A stretch of 64,000 nucleotides of DNA from Streptomyces clavifer (lineage in GTDB: Bacteria > Actinomycetota > Actinomycetes > Streptomycetales > Streptomycetaceae), in contig BMWJ01000015.1 of the NCBI GenBank assembly GCA_014651175.1, positions 1 to 64,000 of the forward strand, in the 5' to 3' direction. Numbering within the stretch: the first letter of the stretch is position 1; the number at the start of each line of letters is the position of its first letter. This document shows, one piece after another, positions 33,430 to 43,421 of this stretch. The notes beneath the pieces were generated by a model. It saw nothing but the letters and a program-made list of their open reading frames with translations. It was not told the origin of the DNA and did not search any database. The translations under genes and the position numbers were made by a program.

Positions 33430-34245
33430 TCACGCCCCCTGCGGCACCACGCAGCCCGGGTCCTGGTCGCCGAACCACTCCTGCCAGAAGCGGTAGGTGT
33501 CCAGCCCGCAGTACGTCTCGATCTCGCTGACGCCCAGCCCGCGCAGCAGTGCGTCGACCGCGTCGAAGAAGAAGCCGTTCAACTCCGGGATCCACAGCAG
33601 TGCGAACACCGCGATCAGGCCGAACGGCGCGAACGGCTCCACCTGGCGCCGGACCTTGTAGGACAGCCAGGGCTCGATCACGCCGTAGCCGTCCAGGCCC
33701 GGGACGGGCAGCGAGTTCAGGATCGCGGCCGTCACCTGGAGCAGCGCGAGGAAGGCCAGCGCCAGGCGGAAGGAGAGCGGCACACCGTCCAGCGCGCCGA
33801 GCCAGAACGGCGCCGTGCAGACGACCGCGAACAGGACGTTCGTCAGGGGGCCGGCCGCCGAGATCAGGCTGTGCTTCCAGCGGCCGCTGATCCGGCCCCG
33901 CTCGATGTAGACCGCACCGCCCGGCAGACCGATGCCACCCATGATCACGAACAGCACGGGCAGCACGATGCTCAGCAGGGCGTGCGTGTACTTCAGGGGG
34001 TTCAGGGTCAGGTAGCCCTTCGCCCCGATCGAGATGTCCCCGCTGTGCAGTGCCGTGCGCGCGTGCGCGTACTCGTGCAGACAGAGCGAGACGATCCAGG
34101 CCGCCGTGACGAACAGGAAGACCGCGAAGCCGGTCTGCGCGGCGAAGTCCGTCCACACCGCCCAGCCCGAGACTGCCATGACGGCGACGATCCCGAGGAA
34201 GATCGGGCTGACCCGCCGGTCGCTCCGGCGGATTGCGGTGGTCAT
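33430..34245 (-). CDS. Site-2 protease family (M50) membrane metalloprotease
   Basis: A 271-residue intramembrane zinc protease homolog. HEYAH at residues 57-61 gives the HExxH zinc motif inside the second TM region, and NSLPVPGLDGYG gives the distal Asp ligand (the LDG motif). The fold has about six TM helices with the core ISAAGPLTNVLFAVV. There is no PDZ domain, placing it with the short group rather than the RseP type. AGGAG precedes the ATG. Its substrate, often a membrane-bound anti-sigma factor in this superfamily, is not identifiable from the neighbours. Confidence 0.9.
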   Translation of the reverse strand: MTTAIRRSDRRVSPIFLGIVAVMAVSGWAVWTDFAAQTGFAVFLFVTAAWIVSLCLHEYAHARTALHSGDISIGAKGYLTLNPLKYTHALLSIVLPVLFVIMGGIGLPGGAVYIERGRISGRWKHSLISAAGPLTNVLFAVVCTAPFWLGALDGVPLSFRLALAFLALLQVTAAILNSLPVPGLDGYGVIEPWLSYKVRRQVEPFAPFGLIAVFALLWIPELNGFFFDAVDALLRGLGVSEIETYCGLDTYRFWQEWFGDQDPGCVVPQGA

Positions 34246-34357
34246 CGGCGGAACTCCTGATGGCTGGACGGCGGACGGCGAGCCCCGACACTACGGGTGA
34301 CACAGCGGGAACGTCACGGGGACGGGTGGTAGTTCCACGAAGCGCGCAGCCGTCACG

Positions 34358-34363
34358 GACAAT
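34358..34363 (+). promoter_or_regulatory. -10 element for the leaderless SARP-like regulator gene
   Basis: GACAAT lies 6 nt before the GTG at 34370; no ribosome-binding site is present. Confidence 0.5.
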
Positions 34364-34369
34364 GGGCGC

Positions 34370-37300
34370 GTGCACTACAGCATCCTCGGTACCACCCGCG
34401 CGTTCCGCGACGACGGCACGGCCGCAGCCCTCGGCGGGGCGCGGCTGCGCGCCCTGCTCACCGTGCTCGCGCTGCGCCCCGGGCGTACGGTCACCGCCGG
34501 GGTCCTCGTGGACGAGGTCTGGGACGGCGATCCGCCCGCCGACGCCCCCGGCGCCCTCCAGGCACTCGTGGGCCGGCTCCGGCGCGCGCTCGGCCGGGAC
34601 GCGGTCGACTCGGTGGACAACGGCTACCGGCTCGCCGCAGCCCCCGACGCGGTGGACCTGTACCGCTTCGAGCGGCTCGCGGGGGAGGGGGCACGGGCCC
34701 TGGAGGAGGGTGACGCGGGGCGGGCGGCCGGCGTCCTCGACGACGCGCTCGCCCTGTGGCGCGGGCCCGTCCTCGCCGACCTGCCGGACCGGGCCGTGGC
34801 CGCCGCCCGCTGGGAGGCCCGGCGCCTGGACGCGCGCCGCACCCGGATCACCGCGTCCCTCGCCCTGGGCCGCGCCGTCGACGCCCTGCCCGAACTCGCC
34901 GCGCTCTGCGCCGACCACCCGATCGACGAACCGCTGCAGGCCCTCCGCATCAGGGCGTTGAGGGGCGCCGGGCGCCCCGCCCAGGCCCTCGAGGCGTACG
35001 AGAAGGCGCGGACCCTGCTCGCCGACCGCCTCGGCACCGCACCGGGACCCGAGCTGCGGAAGCTGTACGAGGAACTGCTGCACCAGGACCCGGCCCCTCC
35101 GGACCCGGCACCCGCGCGCACGCTCCACGGCAACCTGCGGTCCAGGCTCACCAGCTTCGTCGGCCGCGAGACGGACATCGCCGCCCTGCGCGAGGACCTG
35201 TCCCGGTCCCGGCTGATCACCCTGCTCGGCCCCGGCGGCGCCGGCAAGACCAGGCTGTCCCAGGAGGCCGCCGAGGCGGTCGCGGCCTCCTGGCCCGACG
35301 GGGTCTGGCTCGCGGAGCTCGCTCCCGTCGACGACCCCGCCGCGGTCGCCGATGCCGTACTGAGCGCGCTCGGTGCCCGGGAGACCGTGCTGCGGGGTGC
35401 GGGAGCCGAGGGCATCCGTGCCGTCGAACGCGCGGCGGAAAGGGGCTCCGACCGCCCCGCGAGCGCCGTCGTCCAGCTCACCGAGCACTGCTCCGGGCGC
35501 CGCATGCTCCTGCTGCTCGACAACTGCGAGCACGTGATCGAGGCGGCGGCGGAGCTCACCGACCACCTCCTCGCCCACTGCCCCGGCCTCACGGTCCTCG
35601 CGACGAGCCGTGAACCCCTCGGTGTCCCCGGCGAGCTGCTGCACCCCGTCGACCCGCTGCCCGACCCCATGGCCCTCCGCCTGCTCGCCGACCGCGGTGC
35701 CGCCGCCAGGCCCGGCTTCCGTGTCGACGCCGACGGGGAGACCGCAGCCGCCTGCGCCGAGATCTGCCACCGTCTCGACGGCCTGCCGCTCGCCATCGAA
35801 CTGGCCGCGGCCCGGCTGCGGATGCTCGGCCCGCGCCAGATCGCCGACCGGCTCGACGACCGCTTCCGCCTGCTCACCAGCGGAAGCCGTACGCTGCTGC
35901 CGCGCCAGCAGACCCTGCGGGCCGTCGTCGACTGGTCGTGGGACCTCCTCGACGCGGCCGAACGCGCGGTGCTCCGCAGGCTGTCGGTGTTCGCCGGAGG
36001 CTGTGGGCTGACCGCGGCCGAGGAGGTCTGCTCCGTCGCGGGCGTCGACGCACGCGACGTCGCGGCGCTCCTCGGCTCCCTGGTCGACAAGTCCCTGGTC
36101 GTCGCGGTCCCCGACAGCGAGGACGGGATGCGGTACCGGCTCCTGGAGACCGTCACCGAGTACGCCTCGGACCGGCTCGACGAGGCCGGGGAGCGGCCCG
36201 CCGTCGAACGGCGGCACCTCGTCCACTACCGGGAGCTCGCCCGCCTGACCGACCCCCTGCTCCGCGGTGCGGGGCAGCTGGACGCCATCGCCCTGTTCCA
36301 GCGCGAGTACGAGAACCTGCGCACCGCCCTGCGCCGGGCCGAGGCCGCACAGGACGAGCACGAGCTCCTCTGCCTCGTCCTCTCCCTCGGCTGGTACTGG
36401 GCGATGCGCGATCTCAGGACCGACGCCCGGCACTGGGCCGACGCGGCGGCGCGCCTCGGCCCCGACCCGTTCGCCGAGCCCGTCGAGCCGGCGCCCTCCC
36501 TGCTGGAACGGTGCACCGACAGGCCGCCCCCGATGGAGCCCGAGCAGCTCAAGGAGGCCCGGCGCGGGGCGCGGCTGATCCAACTGGTCAACATGGACCA
36601 CTCCGGCGACGAATGGGCCAGTGAGGCGGGCAGGCAACGGCTGAAGGTGATCGCCCGGACCTACAAGGTCGGCCAGCCGCAGACGTGCCGTCCACCGGGA
36701 TCGCTCTGGCTGTTCGCCATCCTCTTCACCGGGAAGGCCGAACGGCTGCGCGAGCTGATGGATGAAACGGTGCGCGCCTGCCGGGAGTTCGGCTACCAGT
36801 GGGAGCTCGCCGCAGCCCTCCAGATGCGGGCCAACGTCCTGGCCAACCATCCCGACCGGGTCGACAGGGCCAGGGGCGACGCGGACGAGAGCCTGGACAT
36901 CTTCGTACGCGTGGGCGACGCCTGGGGTGCCGCCGAAGCGCTCTCCTCCCGGGGGGAGGCCCATGAGCGTGCCGGCGAGTTCGCCGCTGCGGCCGAGGAC
37001 TTCCGTACCGCGGTCACCTATGCCGAGCAGCTCGGAGCCCAGTCCCAGGTCGCGCTGCTGCGCTCCAGGTGCGCCTCCGCCCTCTGCGAGAACGGCCGGG
37101 GCGAGGAGGGGGAGCGCATCCTGCGCGAAGTGCTGGCCGCGGGCCGGCAGACCGGGCACGAGGCGAGGCCCGCCGCCCGGCTCTACCTCGTCACGTGGCT
37201 GGGGCGGACCGGCCGTACGGGCGAGGCACGTGAGCACATCGCCACCCTGCGCGAGGAGTTCGGCTCGGAGACGCTGGCGATCTTCGAGGGGTTCGTGCTG

Positions 37301-37708
37301 GGCATGCTGGCCTGGCTGGACAACCTCGACGGCCGGTACGCCGACGGCCTGGACCGGTCCTTCCGCGCGCTGGTGCAGTCGAGGGGATCGATGTCGCAGA
37401 TGGTGGCACCCCAGATGCCGGCCCTGCACCTGGCCGTCGTCGCCTGGGCGCTCGGCGGGCTCGGCGGCGAGCGGCGGGGCAGGGACGCGGCGCGGCTGCT
37501 CGGCCTGCACGAGGCCCTGCTCCCGGACGGCTACGTGCCGACGGGCTCGGAGCGGCAGAGCCGCGCCCGCGCGGAGGAGACCGTCCGCCGGTGCCTCCCG
37601 GACGACGCCGACTTCGACGCCGCGCGCGCCGAGGGCGGCGGCCTCACGCTGGACGAGGCCACCGCCCTGACGGACGCGCACGTGCGGGAGCGGAACGCCA
37701 CCCCGTGA
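34370..37708 (+). CDS. AfsR/SARP-type regulator with NTPase and TPR-like domains
   Basis: A 1112-residue transcriptional regulator. Domains in order: winged-helix trans_reg_C (1-90: LGGARLRALLTVLALRPGRTV, NGYRL); bacterial transcriptional activator BTAD (about 95-240: DLYRFERLAGEG, GRPAQALEAYEKARTLLADRLGTAPGPELRKLYEELL); an AAA/NB-ARC-like ATPase with Walker A GPGGAGKT (about 287-294), Walker B LLLLDNCEH, and the LATSREPL and GLPLAIELAAARLR motifs; then a long helical TPR-like C-terminal part. Such proteins activate secondary-metabolite or stress genes on sensing phosphorylation or ligand. It lies convergent to the DrrAB-like exporter genes, without biosynthetic genes nearby. GTG start with a -10 box 6 nt upstream. 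Confidence 0.9.
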   Translation: MHYSILGTTRAFRDDGTAAALGGARLRALLTVLALRPGRTVTAGVLVDEVWDGDPPADAPGALQALVGRLRRALGRDAVDSVDNGYRLAAAPDAVDLYRFERLAGEGARALEEGDAGRAAGVLDDALALWRGPVLADLPDRAVAAARWEARRLDARRTRITASLALGRAVDALPELAALCADHPIDEPLQALRIRALRGAGRPAQALEAYEKARTLLADRLGTAPGPELRKLYEELLHQDPAPPDPAPARTLHGNLRSRLTSFVGRETDIAALREDLSRSRLITLLGPGGAGKTRLSQEAAEAVAASWPDGVWLAELAPVDDPAAVADAVLSALGARETVLRGAGAEGIRAVERAAERGSDRPASAVVQLTEHCSGRRMLLLLDNCEHVIEAAAELTDHLLAHCPGLTVLATSREPLGVPGELLHPVDPLPDPMALRLLADRGAAARPGFRVDADGETAAACAEICHRLDGLPLAIELAAARLRMLGPRQIADRLDDRFRLLTSGSRTLLPRQQTLRAVVDWSWDLLDAAERAVLRRLSVFAGGCGLTAAEEVCSVAGVDARDVAALLGSLVDKSLVVAVPDSEDGMRYRLLETVTEYASDRLDEAGERPAVERRHLVHYRELARLTDPLLRGAGQLDAIALFQREYENLRTALRRAEAAQDEHELLCLVLSLGWYWAMRDLRTDARHWADAAARLGPDPFAEPVEPAPSLLERCTDRPPPMEPEQLKEARRGARLIQLVNMDHSGDEWASEAGRQRLKVIARTYKVGQPQTCRPPGSLWLFAILFTGKAERLRELMDETVRACREFGYQWELAAALQMRANVLANHPDRVDRARGDADESLDIFVRVGDAWGAAEALSSRGEAHERAGEFAAAAEDFRTAVTYAEQLGAQSQVALLRSRCASALCENGRGEEGERILREVLAAGRQTGHEARPAARLYLVTWLGRTGRTGEAREHIATLREEFGSETLAIFEGFVLGMLAWLDNLDGRYADGLDRSFRALVQSRGSMSQMVAPQMPALHLAVVAWALGGLGGERRGRDAARLLGLHEALLPDGYVPTGSERQSRARAEETVRRCLPDDADFDAARAEGGGLTLDEATALTDAHVRERNATP

Positions 37709-38557
37709 TCAGGTCCGCTTGCGGAACCTGCTGACCGCCAGCGGCCCCGCGACCAGGGTGATGCCCACGGCCCAGGCGAGGGTCACCCACACCGAGTGGG
37801 CGACCGGTCCGCCCATCATGAGCCCGCGCACCGCGTCCGCCAGATTCGACAGCGGGTTGACGTCGGTGAACGTCTGGAGCCAGCCCGGCATCGTCTGGGT
37901 CGGCGCGAAGATGGACGAACCGAACTGCAGCGGCATCAGCACCAGGAACCCCACTCCCTGAACCGCCTGGGCCGTCTTCATGGCGAGCCCCAGCAGGATG
38001 AAGATCCACATGATGGCGGCGGCGAACACCGCCGAGAGCGCGACGGCGGCGAGCAGCCCGGCCACCGAGGTCCCCAGCTCCATACCGAGCGCGAAACCCA
38101 TGCCGAGCAGGATCAGTGTGGCGATCATCATCCGGCCGAGCTCGACCACGATCTTCGCGATGAGCACCGACGAACGGGCGATCGGCATCGTACGGAACCG
38201 GTCCATGACGCCCTTGCGGAAGTCGTCGTTGACGCCGGTGCCGACCGCCGACGCGATGTTCATCCCCATCATCGCCATCAGGCCGGGGACCAGGTAGTTG
38301 AGGTACTCCTGCCGGCCGCCGCCCATGCTCCCGCCGACGGACCCGCCGAAGACGTACACGAAGAGCAGGGTGAAGACGATCGGCATCAGGAGGACGTCGA
38401 ACATCGACTCCGGGTCCTTCTTGATCTGGAGCAGGTTGCGCCGCGCGAGCGCGCCGATGTGCCGCAGGTTGGCGCGCAGCCCGATCCGGCCCTCGTCGGA
38501 ATGCGTCCGCACCGGTACGGGGCCGGTGGGCGTGGGCGTCAGTGTCGCCGTGCTCAT
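37709..38557 (-). CDS. ABC-2 type transporter permease (DrrB-like)
   Basis: A 282-residue permease of the daunorubicin-resistance DrrB/ABC-2 family: an N-terminal cytoplasmic segment (ARRNLLQIKKDPESMFDVLLMPIVFTLLFVYVFGG) and six TM helices, with the hallmark VPGLMAMMGMNIASAVGTGVNDDFRKGVMDRFRTMPIARSSVLIAK stretch. The start overlaps the ATPase stop as ATGA, so the two are coupled. It would export a lipophilic compound, or reflect self-resistance. The transported compound is unknown, and the stop lies just beyond the end of the regulator gene on the other strand. Confidence 0.92.
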   Translation of the reverse strand: MSTATLTPTPTGPVPVRTHSDEGRIGLRANLRHIGALARRNLLQIKKDPESMFDVLLMPIVFTLLFVYVFGGSVGGSMGGGRQEYLNYLVPGLMAMMGMNIASAVGTGVNDDFRKGVMDRFRTMPIARSSVLIAKIVVELGRMMIATLILLGMGFALGMELGTSVAGLLAAVALSAVFAAAIMWIFILLGLAMKTAQAVQGVGFLVLMPLQFGSSIFAPTQTMPGWLQTFTDVNPLSNLADAVRGLMMGGPVAHSVWVTLAWAVGITLVAGPLAVSRFRKRT

Positions 38558-39567
38558 GCCGCGACCTCCTGGGGAATCGTGTCGGTCGGGTGGGTGGACT
38601 TCTCGCCCGTGATGGCGAGGAACACCTCGTCCAGGCTGGGCAGGGCGGTGGCGACGTGGGCGAGCGAGAAGCCCCGGTTGCCGAGGAGCCCGATGACGGC
38701 GGTCAGCTGCTCGTCGCTGAGGATGGGCACGTACAGCAGTCCCTCGTCGGGGACGGCCTGCGCACCGGCGATCCCGTCGAGCCCGGCCTCCCTGAGCGCC
38801 TGTGCCATGGCGGCGAGCTGCGCCGGGTCGGAGGGACGGATCTGCAGGGTGCGGCCGCCGACCTTCGCCTTGAGCTCGTCGACCCCGCCGCTGGCGATGA
38901 TTCTGCCCTGGTCGATGACGGTGAGCTCGTTGGCGAGCTGCTCGGCCTCCTCCATGTACTGGGTGGTGAGCAGCACGGTCGCCCCCTCCGCGACCATGCG
39001 CTGCACCTCGTCCCAGACCTCGTTGCGGGTACGGGGGTCGAGTCCCGTCGTCGGCTCGTCCAGGTAGAGGACGGACGGGCTGCCGATCATCGATGCGGCC
39101 AGGTCGAGCCGGCGCCGCATACCGCCGGAGTAGTCCATCGCGGGCCGCTTGGCCGCCTCCGTGAGCGAGAACCGCTCCAGCAGTTCGTCGGCACGGGACC
39201 GGGCGGTCTTCCGCGGCAGATCGAGCAGCCGCCCGATCATGTAGAGGTTCTCCCAGCCGGACAGCTTCTCGTCGACCGAGGCGTACTGCCCGGTCAGGCC
39301 TATGGTGCGGCGCAGCTGCCGGGGCTGCTTCACCACGTCGTAACCGGCGACGACGGCGTGGCCGGCGTCCGGGACGACCAGGGTGGAGAGGCAGCGTACG
39401 AGTGTGGTCTTGCCGGCGCCGTTGGGCCCGAGCACGCCGAGGACGGTGCCCTCGCGCACATCGAGGTCCACGCCGTCCAGCGCCTTGGTCGAGCCGTAGT
39501 GCTTGACCAGCCCCCGCACCTCCACGGCGTTCGTGCCGCTCCTGGGGTTCCTGTCGTTTCGCGTCAT
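38554..39567 (-). CDS. ABC transporter ATP-binding protein (DrrA-like)
   Basis: A 337-residue ATPase of the DrrA family (daunorubicin-type exporters). Walker A GPNGAGKTT (47-55), Q-loop in IGLTGQYASVDEKLSG (DrrA-typical), signature YSGGMRRRLDLAASM, Walker B VLYLDEPTTGLD and switch region LLTTQYMEEAEQLA. The C-terminal 100 residues form the DrrA regulatory domain (LPSLDEVFLAITG). GGGGGAC precedes the ATG. Forms the exporter with the overlapping permease. Confidence 0.93.
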   Translation of the reverse strand: MTRNDRNPRSGTNAVEVRGLVKHYGSTKALDGVDLDVREGTVLGVLGPNGAGKTTLVRCLSTLVVPDAGHAVVAGYDVVKQPRQLRRTIGLTGQYASVDEKLSGWENLYMIGRLLDLPRKTARSRADELLERFSLTEAAKRPAMDYSGGMRRRLDLAASMIGSPSVLYLDEPTTGLDPRTRNEVWDEVQRMVAEGATVLLTTQYMEEAEQLANELTVIDQGRIIASGGVDELKAKVGGRTLQIRPSDPAQLAAMAQALREAGLDGIAGAQAVPDEGLLYVPILSDEQLTAVIGLLGNRGFSLAHVATALPSLDEVFLAITGEKSTHPTDTIPQEVAA

Positions 39568-39635
39568 GTCCCCCATGACACCAGGGGCCACCGACACGTC
39601 ACCGACAAGCCGCCGACATCGGACCGGCCACAGGG

Positions 39636-39672
39636 CGACAGCCCGCCGATGGGGGAAGTCGGCGGGCTGTCG
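39636..39672 (-). terminator. Terminator after panB
   Basis: A perfect 14-bp stem (CGACAGCCCGCCGA / TCGGCGGGCTGTCG) with a 9-nt loop, 27 nt beyond the panB stop on the leftward transcript. Confidence 0.78.
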
Positions 39673-39698
39673 GTGGTGCGGCAGTGGTCAGCGGGGTG

Positions 39699-40586
39699 TC
39701 AGTGGAACGTGTGCTCCGCCTGCGGGAACGTTCCGCCGACGACCTCGCCGGCGAACTCCTTCGCGGCGTCCGTGAGCACCTGGCGCAGGTTGGCGTACTG
39801 CTTGGTGAAGCGGGGCACCTTGCCGCCGGTGAGTCCGGCCATGTCCGTCCACACCAGCACCTGGGCGTCCGTGTCGGGACCGGCACCGATGCCGATGGTC
39901 GGGATGTGCAGGGTGCGGGTCACCTCGGCGGCCAGCTCGGCGGGTACGAGCTCCAGGACGACGGCGAACGCGCCCGCGTCCTGCACCGCCTTCGCGTCGC
40001 GCAGCAGCTGCTGCGCGGCCTCCTCGCCGCGGCCCTGCACCCGGTAGCCCATGGTGTTGACGGACTGCGGGGTCAGACCGATGTGGCCCATGACCGGGAT
40101 GCCGGCCTCGACCAGCAGCCTGATCTGCTCGTGCGACCGCTCGCCGCCCTCCAGCTTGACCGCGCCGACACCGGAGTCCTTGATCAGCCGGGTGGCGTTG
40201 CGCAGGGCCTGGACCGGGCTCTCCTGGTACGCGCCGAACGGCAGGTCGGCGACGATGAGCGCGCGCGAGGTGCCCCGTACGACGGCGGCGGACAGCATGG
40301 CCATCTCGTCCATCGTGACGGGCACGGTGGTCTCGTACCCGAGGTGGCAGTTGCCCATCGAGTCGCCGACGAGCATGACCGGGATGCCGGCCTCGTCGAA
40401 CACGGAGGCGGTCATCGCGTCGTAGGCGGTGAGCATGGGCCACTTCTCGCCGCGCTCACTGGCGGCGGCGATGTCGTTGACCGTGATGCGGCGGGTGCTC
40501 TTTCCCCCGTACAGCGCCTTGCCGGCGGCGGGGGAGGGACCGGCTGAGGGTGTGGTGGCCTGGTTCTGCGCAGCCTGAATAGACAT
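39699..40586 (-). CDS. panB: 3-methyl-2-oxobutanoate hydroxymethyltransferase
   Basis: A 295-residue enzyme making ketopantoate from alpha-ketoisovalerate and methylene-tetrahydrofolate, the first step of pantothenate/CoA synthesis. Signatures: [78 protein letters not shown] with the catalytic Glu, and [17 protein letters not shown] low-complexity extension of about 30 residues precedes the core, as in other actinobacterial PanB. GGAG lies ahead of the ATG. The gene is alone, not with panC/panD. Confidence 0.95.
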   Translation of the reverse strand: MSIQAAQNQATTPSAGPSPAAGKALYGGKSTRRITVNDIAAASERGEKWPMLTAYDAMTASVFDEAGIPVMLVGDSMGNCHLGYETTVPVTMDEMAMLSAAVVRGTSRALIVADLPFGAYQESPVQALRNATRLIKDSGVGAVKLEGGERSHEQIRLLVEAGIPVMGHIGLTPQSVNTMGYRVQGRGEEAAQQLLRDAKAVQDAGAFAVVLELVPAELAAEVTRTLHIPTIGIGAGPDTDAQVLVWTDMAGLTGGKVPRFTKQYANLRQVLTDAAKEFAGEVVGGTFPQAEHTFH

Positions 40587-40701
40587 GGCCTACGGCTCCT
40601 TCGTCATCTCGTGGCGCCCTGACGGCGTCCCCGGATCCCTTCCATGGTGGCATCCCGGAGCCGTTCCCGGGAAGTGGGCCCACCGAGCGGGTAAAGACTT
40701 A

Positions 40702-40726
40702 CCAATACGAGACGGTGTCGTATTGG
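40702..40726. promoter_or_regulatory. Perfect inverted repeat, putative operator of the MFS/TetR pair
   Basis: CCAATACGA and TCGTATTGG are perfect 9-bp arms around a 7-nt spacer. They lie just upstream of the -10-like TAGGGT (40735-40740) and 22 bp before the MFS start codon. The TetR gene next downstream is the natural candidate to bind it. Confidence 0.72.
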
Positions 40727-40747
40727 AAAGAGGTTAGGGTCGTCGTC

Positions 40748-42370
40748 ATGTCCATACCGTCCGGCGCCCCCGCCGCCGAGTCCCACGTCCCCGAAGCGGT
40801 CCACCGCCGCCGCTGGGCGATCCTCGCCGTCCTCATGTTCAGCCTGCTCATCGTCGTGCTGGACAACTCGATCCTGAACGTCGCGGTCAAGACGATCGCC
40901 AGCCCCGCGCCGACCGGTATCGGCGCCACCCAGAGCGAGCTCGAGTGGGCGATCAACTCCTACACGCTCGTCTTCGCCGGCCTGCTCTTCACGGCCGGCC
41001 TGCTCGGCGACCGCATCGGCCGCAAGAAGGTGCTCCTGGCCGGGATCCTGGTCTTCGGCATCGCCTCCGGCCTGGCCGCGCTCTCCAGCACGCCCGGCGA
41101 GCTCATCACCTGGCGCGCCCTGATGGGCTTCGGCGCGGCGTTCGTGATGCCGGCCACGCTCGCGGTCCTGATGAACGTCTTCGAACGCGACGAACAGCCC
41201 AAGGCCATCGGTATCTGGGCCGGCAGTGTCGGCCTCGGCATCGCCATCGGCCCGATCACCGGCGGCGTGCTCCTGGAGCACTTCTGGTGGGGCTCGATCT
41301 TCCTCGTCAACGTCCCCGTGGTGATCGTCGCACTGATCGCCATGGCCGTCCTCGTACCGGACTCCCGGGACCCGAACCCCGGCCGCGTCGACCCGCCGGG
41401 CGTCGTCCTGTCCATCGTCGGCCTGGTCCTGCTGGTGTACGGCATCATCCGCGGGGGCGAGCTCGCCGACTTCACCGATGTCACCGTGCTCGCGCCGTCC
41501 CTCGGCGGCCTGGTGGTGCTCGCGGTCTTCGTGTGGCACGAGAAGCGCAGCAGCCACCCGTCCATCGACATCTCGTACTTCCGGAAGCCGGCCTTCTCCG
41601 CCGCCGTCACCGCCATCGCGCTGGTGTTCTTCGCGCTGATGGGCGTCACCTTCTTCTCCGCCTTCTACCTGCAGAGCGTGCGCGGCTACAGCGCCCTGCA
41701 GTCCGGGCTGCTGATCCTGCCGCTCGCCGTCGCGCAGATGGTCTTCTCGCCGCGCGCCCGGCTGGTCGTCGACCGCTTCGGTACCCGTGCGGTCTGCACC
41801 CTCGGCATGCTGCTCGTCGCCGGCGGCCTCGCGGCCTTCGCGCTCTTCGACGCGGACACCCCGGTCTGGGTCATGTGCGCCGTCTTCTTCGTCCAGGGCA
41901 CCGGGATGGCGCACATCATGCCGCCGGTCACCGTCGCCGTGATGCAGGCCCTGCCCCGCGAACGGGCGGGCTCGGGCTCGGCCATCAACAACACCTTCCG
42001 CCAGGTCGGCGGGGCGCTCGGCATCGCCGTGCTCGGGTCGGTGCTGTCCACGGTCTACCGGGGTGACATCGAGGGCCACCTCGGCGGCGTGCCGGCCGCG
42101 GCGCGGGACGTGGCGGGCGAGTCGATCGAGGCGACGCTCGGAGTCGCGGCCCGGATGGGCCCGGAGGGCAGGCCGCTCGTCACTGCGGCGAACGACGCGT
42201 TCATCTCGGCGATGCACGTCACGGCGCTCGGCTCGGCGGCGGTCGCCCTGATCGGCGCGGTGGTGGTGGGCCTGTTCCTGCCGGGCAGGCAGCGCCTCCC
42301 GGACGGGGTCCGGGCCGCCCCCGCGCCGGAGGCCGACCAGGCGCTGACCGGAGGAACCGGGAAGCGGTAG
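40748..42370 (+). CDS. MFS drug-efflux transporter, DHA2 (EmrB/QacA-like)
   Basis: A 540-residue, 14-TM drug:proton antiporter. TM1 ends [19 protein letters not shown] (DHA2 signature D1). Motif A is [13 protein letters not shown], and motif C is [23 protein letters not shown] (antiporter). The late [22 protein letters not shown] segment is typical of QacA/EmrB. A non-conserved tail of about 25 residues ends the protein. The ATG is preceded at 7 nt by TAGGGT, so the mRNA may be leaderless; an inverted-repeat operator sits upstream of that. A TetR gene follows 206 nt downstream in the same direction, after a hairpin. Confidence 0.9.
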   Translation: MSIPSGAPAAESHVPEAVHRRRWAILAVLMFSLLIVVLDNSILNVAVKTIASPAPTGIGATQSELEWAINSYTLVFAGLLFTAGLLGDRIGRKKVLLAGILVFGIASGLAALSSTPGELITWRALMGFGAAFVMPATLAVLMNVFERDEQPKAIGIWAGSVGLGIAIGPITGGVLLEHFWWGSIFLVNVPVVIVALIAMAVLVPDSRDPNPGRVDPPGVVLSIVGLVLLVYGIIRGGELADFTDVTVLAPSLGGLVVLAVFVWHEKRSSHPSIDISYFRKPAFSAAVTAIALVFFALMGVTFFSAFYLQSVRGYSALQSGLLILPLAVAQMVFSPRARLVVDRFGTRAVCTLGMLLVAGGLAAFALFDADTPVWVMCAVFFVQGTGMAHIMPPVTVAVMQALPRERAGSGSAINNTFRQVGGALGIAVLGSVLSTVYRGDIEGHLGGVPAAARDVAGESIEATLGVAARMGPEGRPLVTAANDAFISAMHVTALGSAAVALIGAVVVGLFLPGRQRLPDGVRAAPAPEADQALTGGTGKR

Positions 42371-42398
42371 CCGGTGGGCCCGCCCGGGCCACCGGCCG

Positions 42399-42433
42399 CT
42401 CGGTACGGTCCGTCCGGGGCCGGCCGTACCGAG
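42399..42433 (+). terminator. Hairpin between MFS and TetR genes
   Basis: CTCGGTACGG/CCGTACCGAG form a 10-bp stem with a 15-nt G/C-rich loop 29 nt after the MFS stop. It may be a terminator or attenuator between the two same-strand genes. Confidence 0.5.
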
Positions 42434-42576
42434 CAGGGCCCCGGGTCGGGGCCCGGCCCGTCGCGCCGCGCCAGCCCCTTGCGCCGGCCGGCGGTCGCAC
42501 CGGCCCCGCCGGTCGGCGAGAATCGGCGTGCACGGCGAACGGCGGACGGCGGACGGCACGGCGAGAGGTGACTTAC

Positions 42577-43254
42577 GTGCAGGCGGCACAGGACCGGCCC
42601 CAGGACCAGACCGTGAGCGGTCAGGGACCTCAGGGCCCTCGCCGCGGACGACCCCGCAGCGCCGCAGTCGAGCGGGCGATCCTCGACGCGGTCGTGGAGC
42701 TGCTGGAGGCCGGCGAGCCCCTGGCCGGCCTGTCCATCGAGCGCATCGCGCGCACCGCGGGCGTCGGCAAAGCCACCATCTACCGCCGTTGGAGCGGCAA
42801 GGAGGAGCTCTTCGTCGACGTCCTGCGCGACATCGAGCCGGCCGAGCCCACCGTCTCCGGCACAGCGGGCCTCGACGACCTTCGCCTCCTGCTGGAGTCC
42901 ATGCGCACCCGCGGCCTCGCCCAGCGCTCGTCCGTACTCCTGCACAACGTGTTCGCGCAGATGAAGAGCCACCCCAAGCTGTGGGCCGAGTACCAGGGCA
43001 CGGTCATCGCGCCTCGCCGCGTCGCGCTGACGGCCGCCGTGCGGCGCGCGGTGGAAGCGGGCGAGCTCCGCGCCGACCTCGACGTGGAGCTGATGAACGA
43101 CCTCTTTCTCGGCCCGATGCTCGTACGGACCGTGCACCGCCCCGACGCGCCCCTGCCCGAGGACCTCGTCGACCGCATCATCGAGGTACTGCTCCAGGGA
43201 CTCGCACCGAAACCGCGGGTGACCACCGAGATCCCTGCCACCACCCGGATGTGA
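42577..43254 (+). CDS. TetR family transcriptional regulator
   Basis: A 225-residue repressor. The N-terminal Gln/Pro/Arg-rich leader is followed by the helix-turn-helix (ERAILDAVVELLEAGEPLAGLS, IARTAGVGKATIYRRWSGKEEL) and a TetR C-terminal domain with LLHNVFAQMKSHPKLW. GAGAGGTGA lies about 6 nt before the GTG chosen here; a GTG three codons upstream overlaps that site. Co-directional with the DHA2 pump, it probably represses the pump through the inverted repeat at 40702. No ligand can be named. Confidence 0.88.
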   Translation: MQAAQDRPQDQTVSGQGPQGPRRGRPRSAAVERAILDAVVELLEAGEPLAGLSIERIARTAGVGKATIYRRWSGKEELFVDVLRDIEPAEPTVSGTAGLDDLRLLLESMRTRGLAQRSSVLLHNVFAQMKSHPKLWAEYQGTVIAPRRVALTAAVRRAVEAGELRADLDVELMNDLFLGPMLVRTVHRPDAPLPEDLVDRIIEVLLQGLAPKPRVTTEIPATTRM

Positions 43255-43421
43255 GCGTTCCGTCACAAGCCCCCACAACCACCCCGCCGAACGGAACCCG
43301 CGACACCACTTCCGTCGTCCTGATGCCCACACGGCCGTCGTCGACGGCAGGAATACCGCCGTCCATCGCCTAGGGTCGTGGGGCGCGGCGATGTGTACGG
43401 CAAGGCAGTGAGGAAAGCGCG

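Noticed and set aside
33383..37681. Very long antisense open frame (about 1400 codons) opposite the SARP-like regulator
   Set aside because: Gly/Arg/Val/Glu-rich composition with no domain motifs, typical of the antisense shadow of a GC-rich gene. The plus-strand frame has clear domains.
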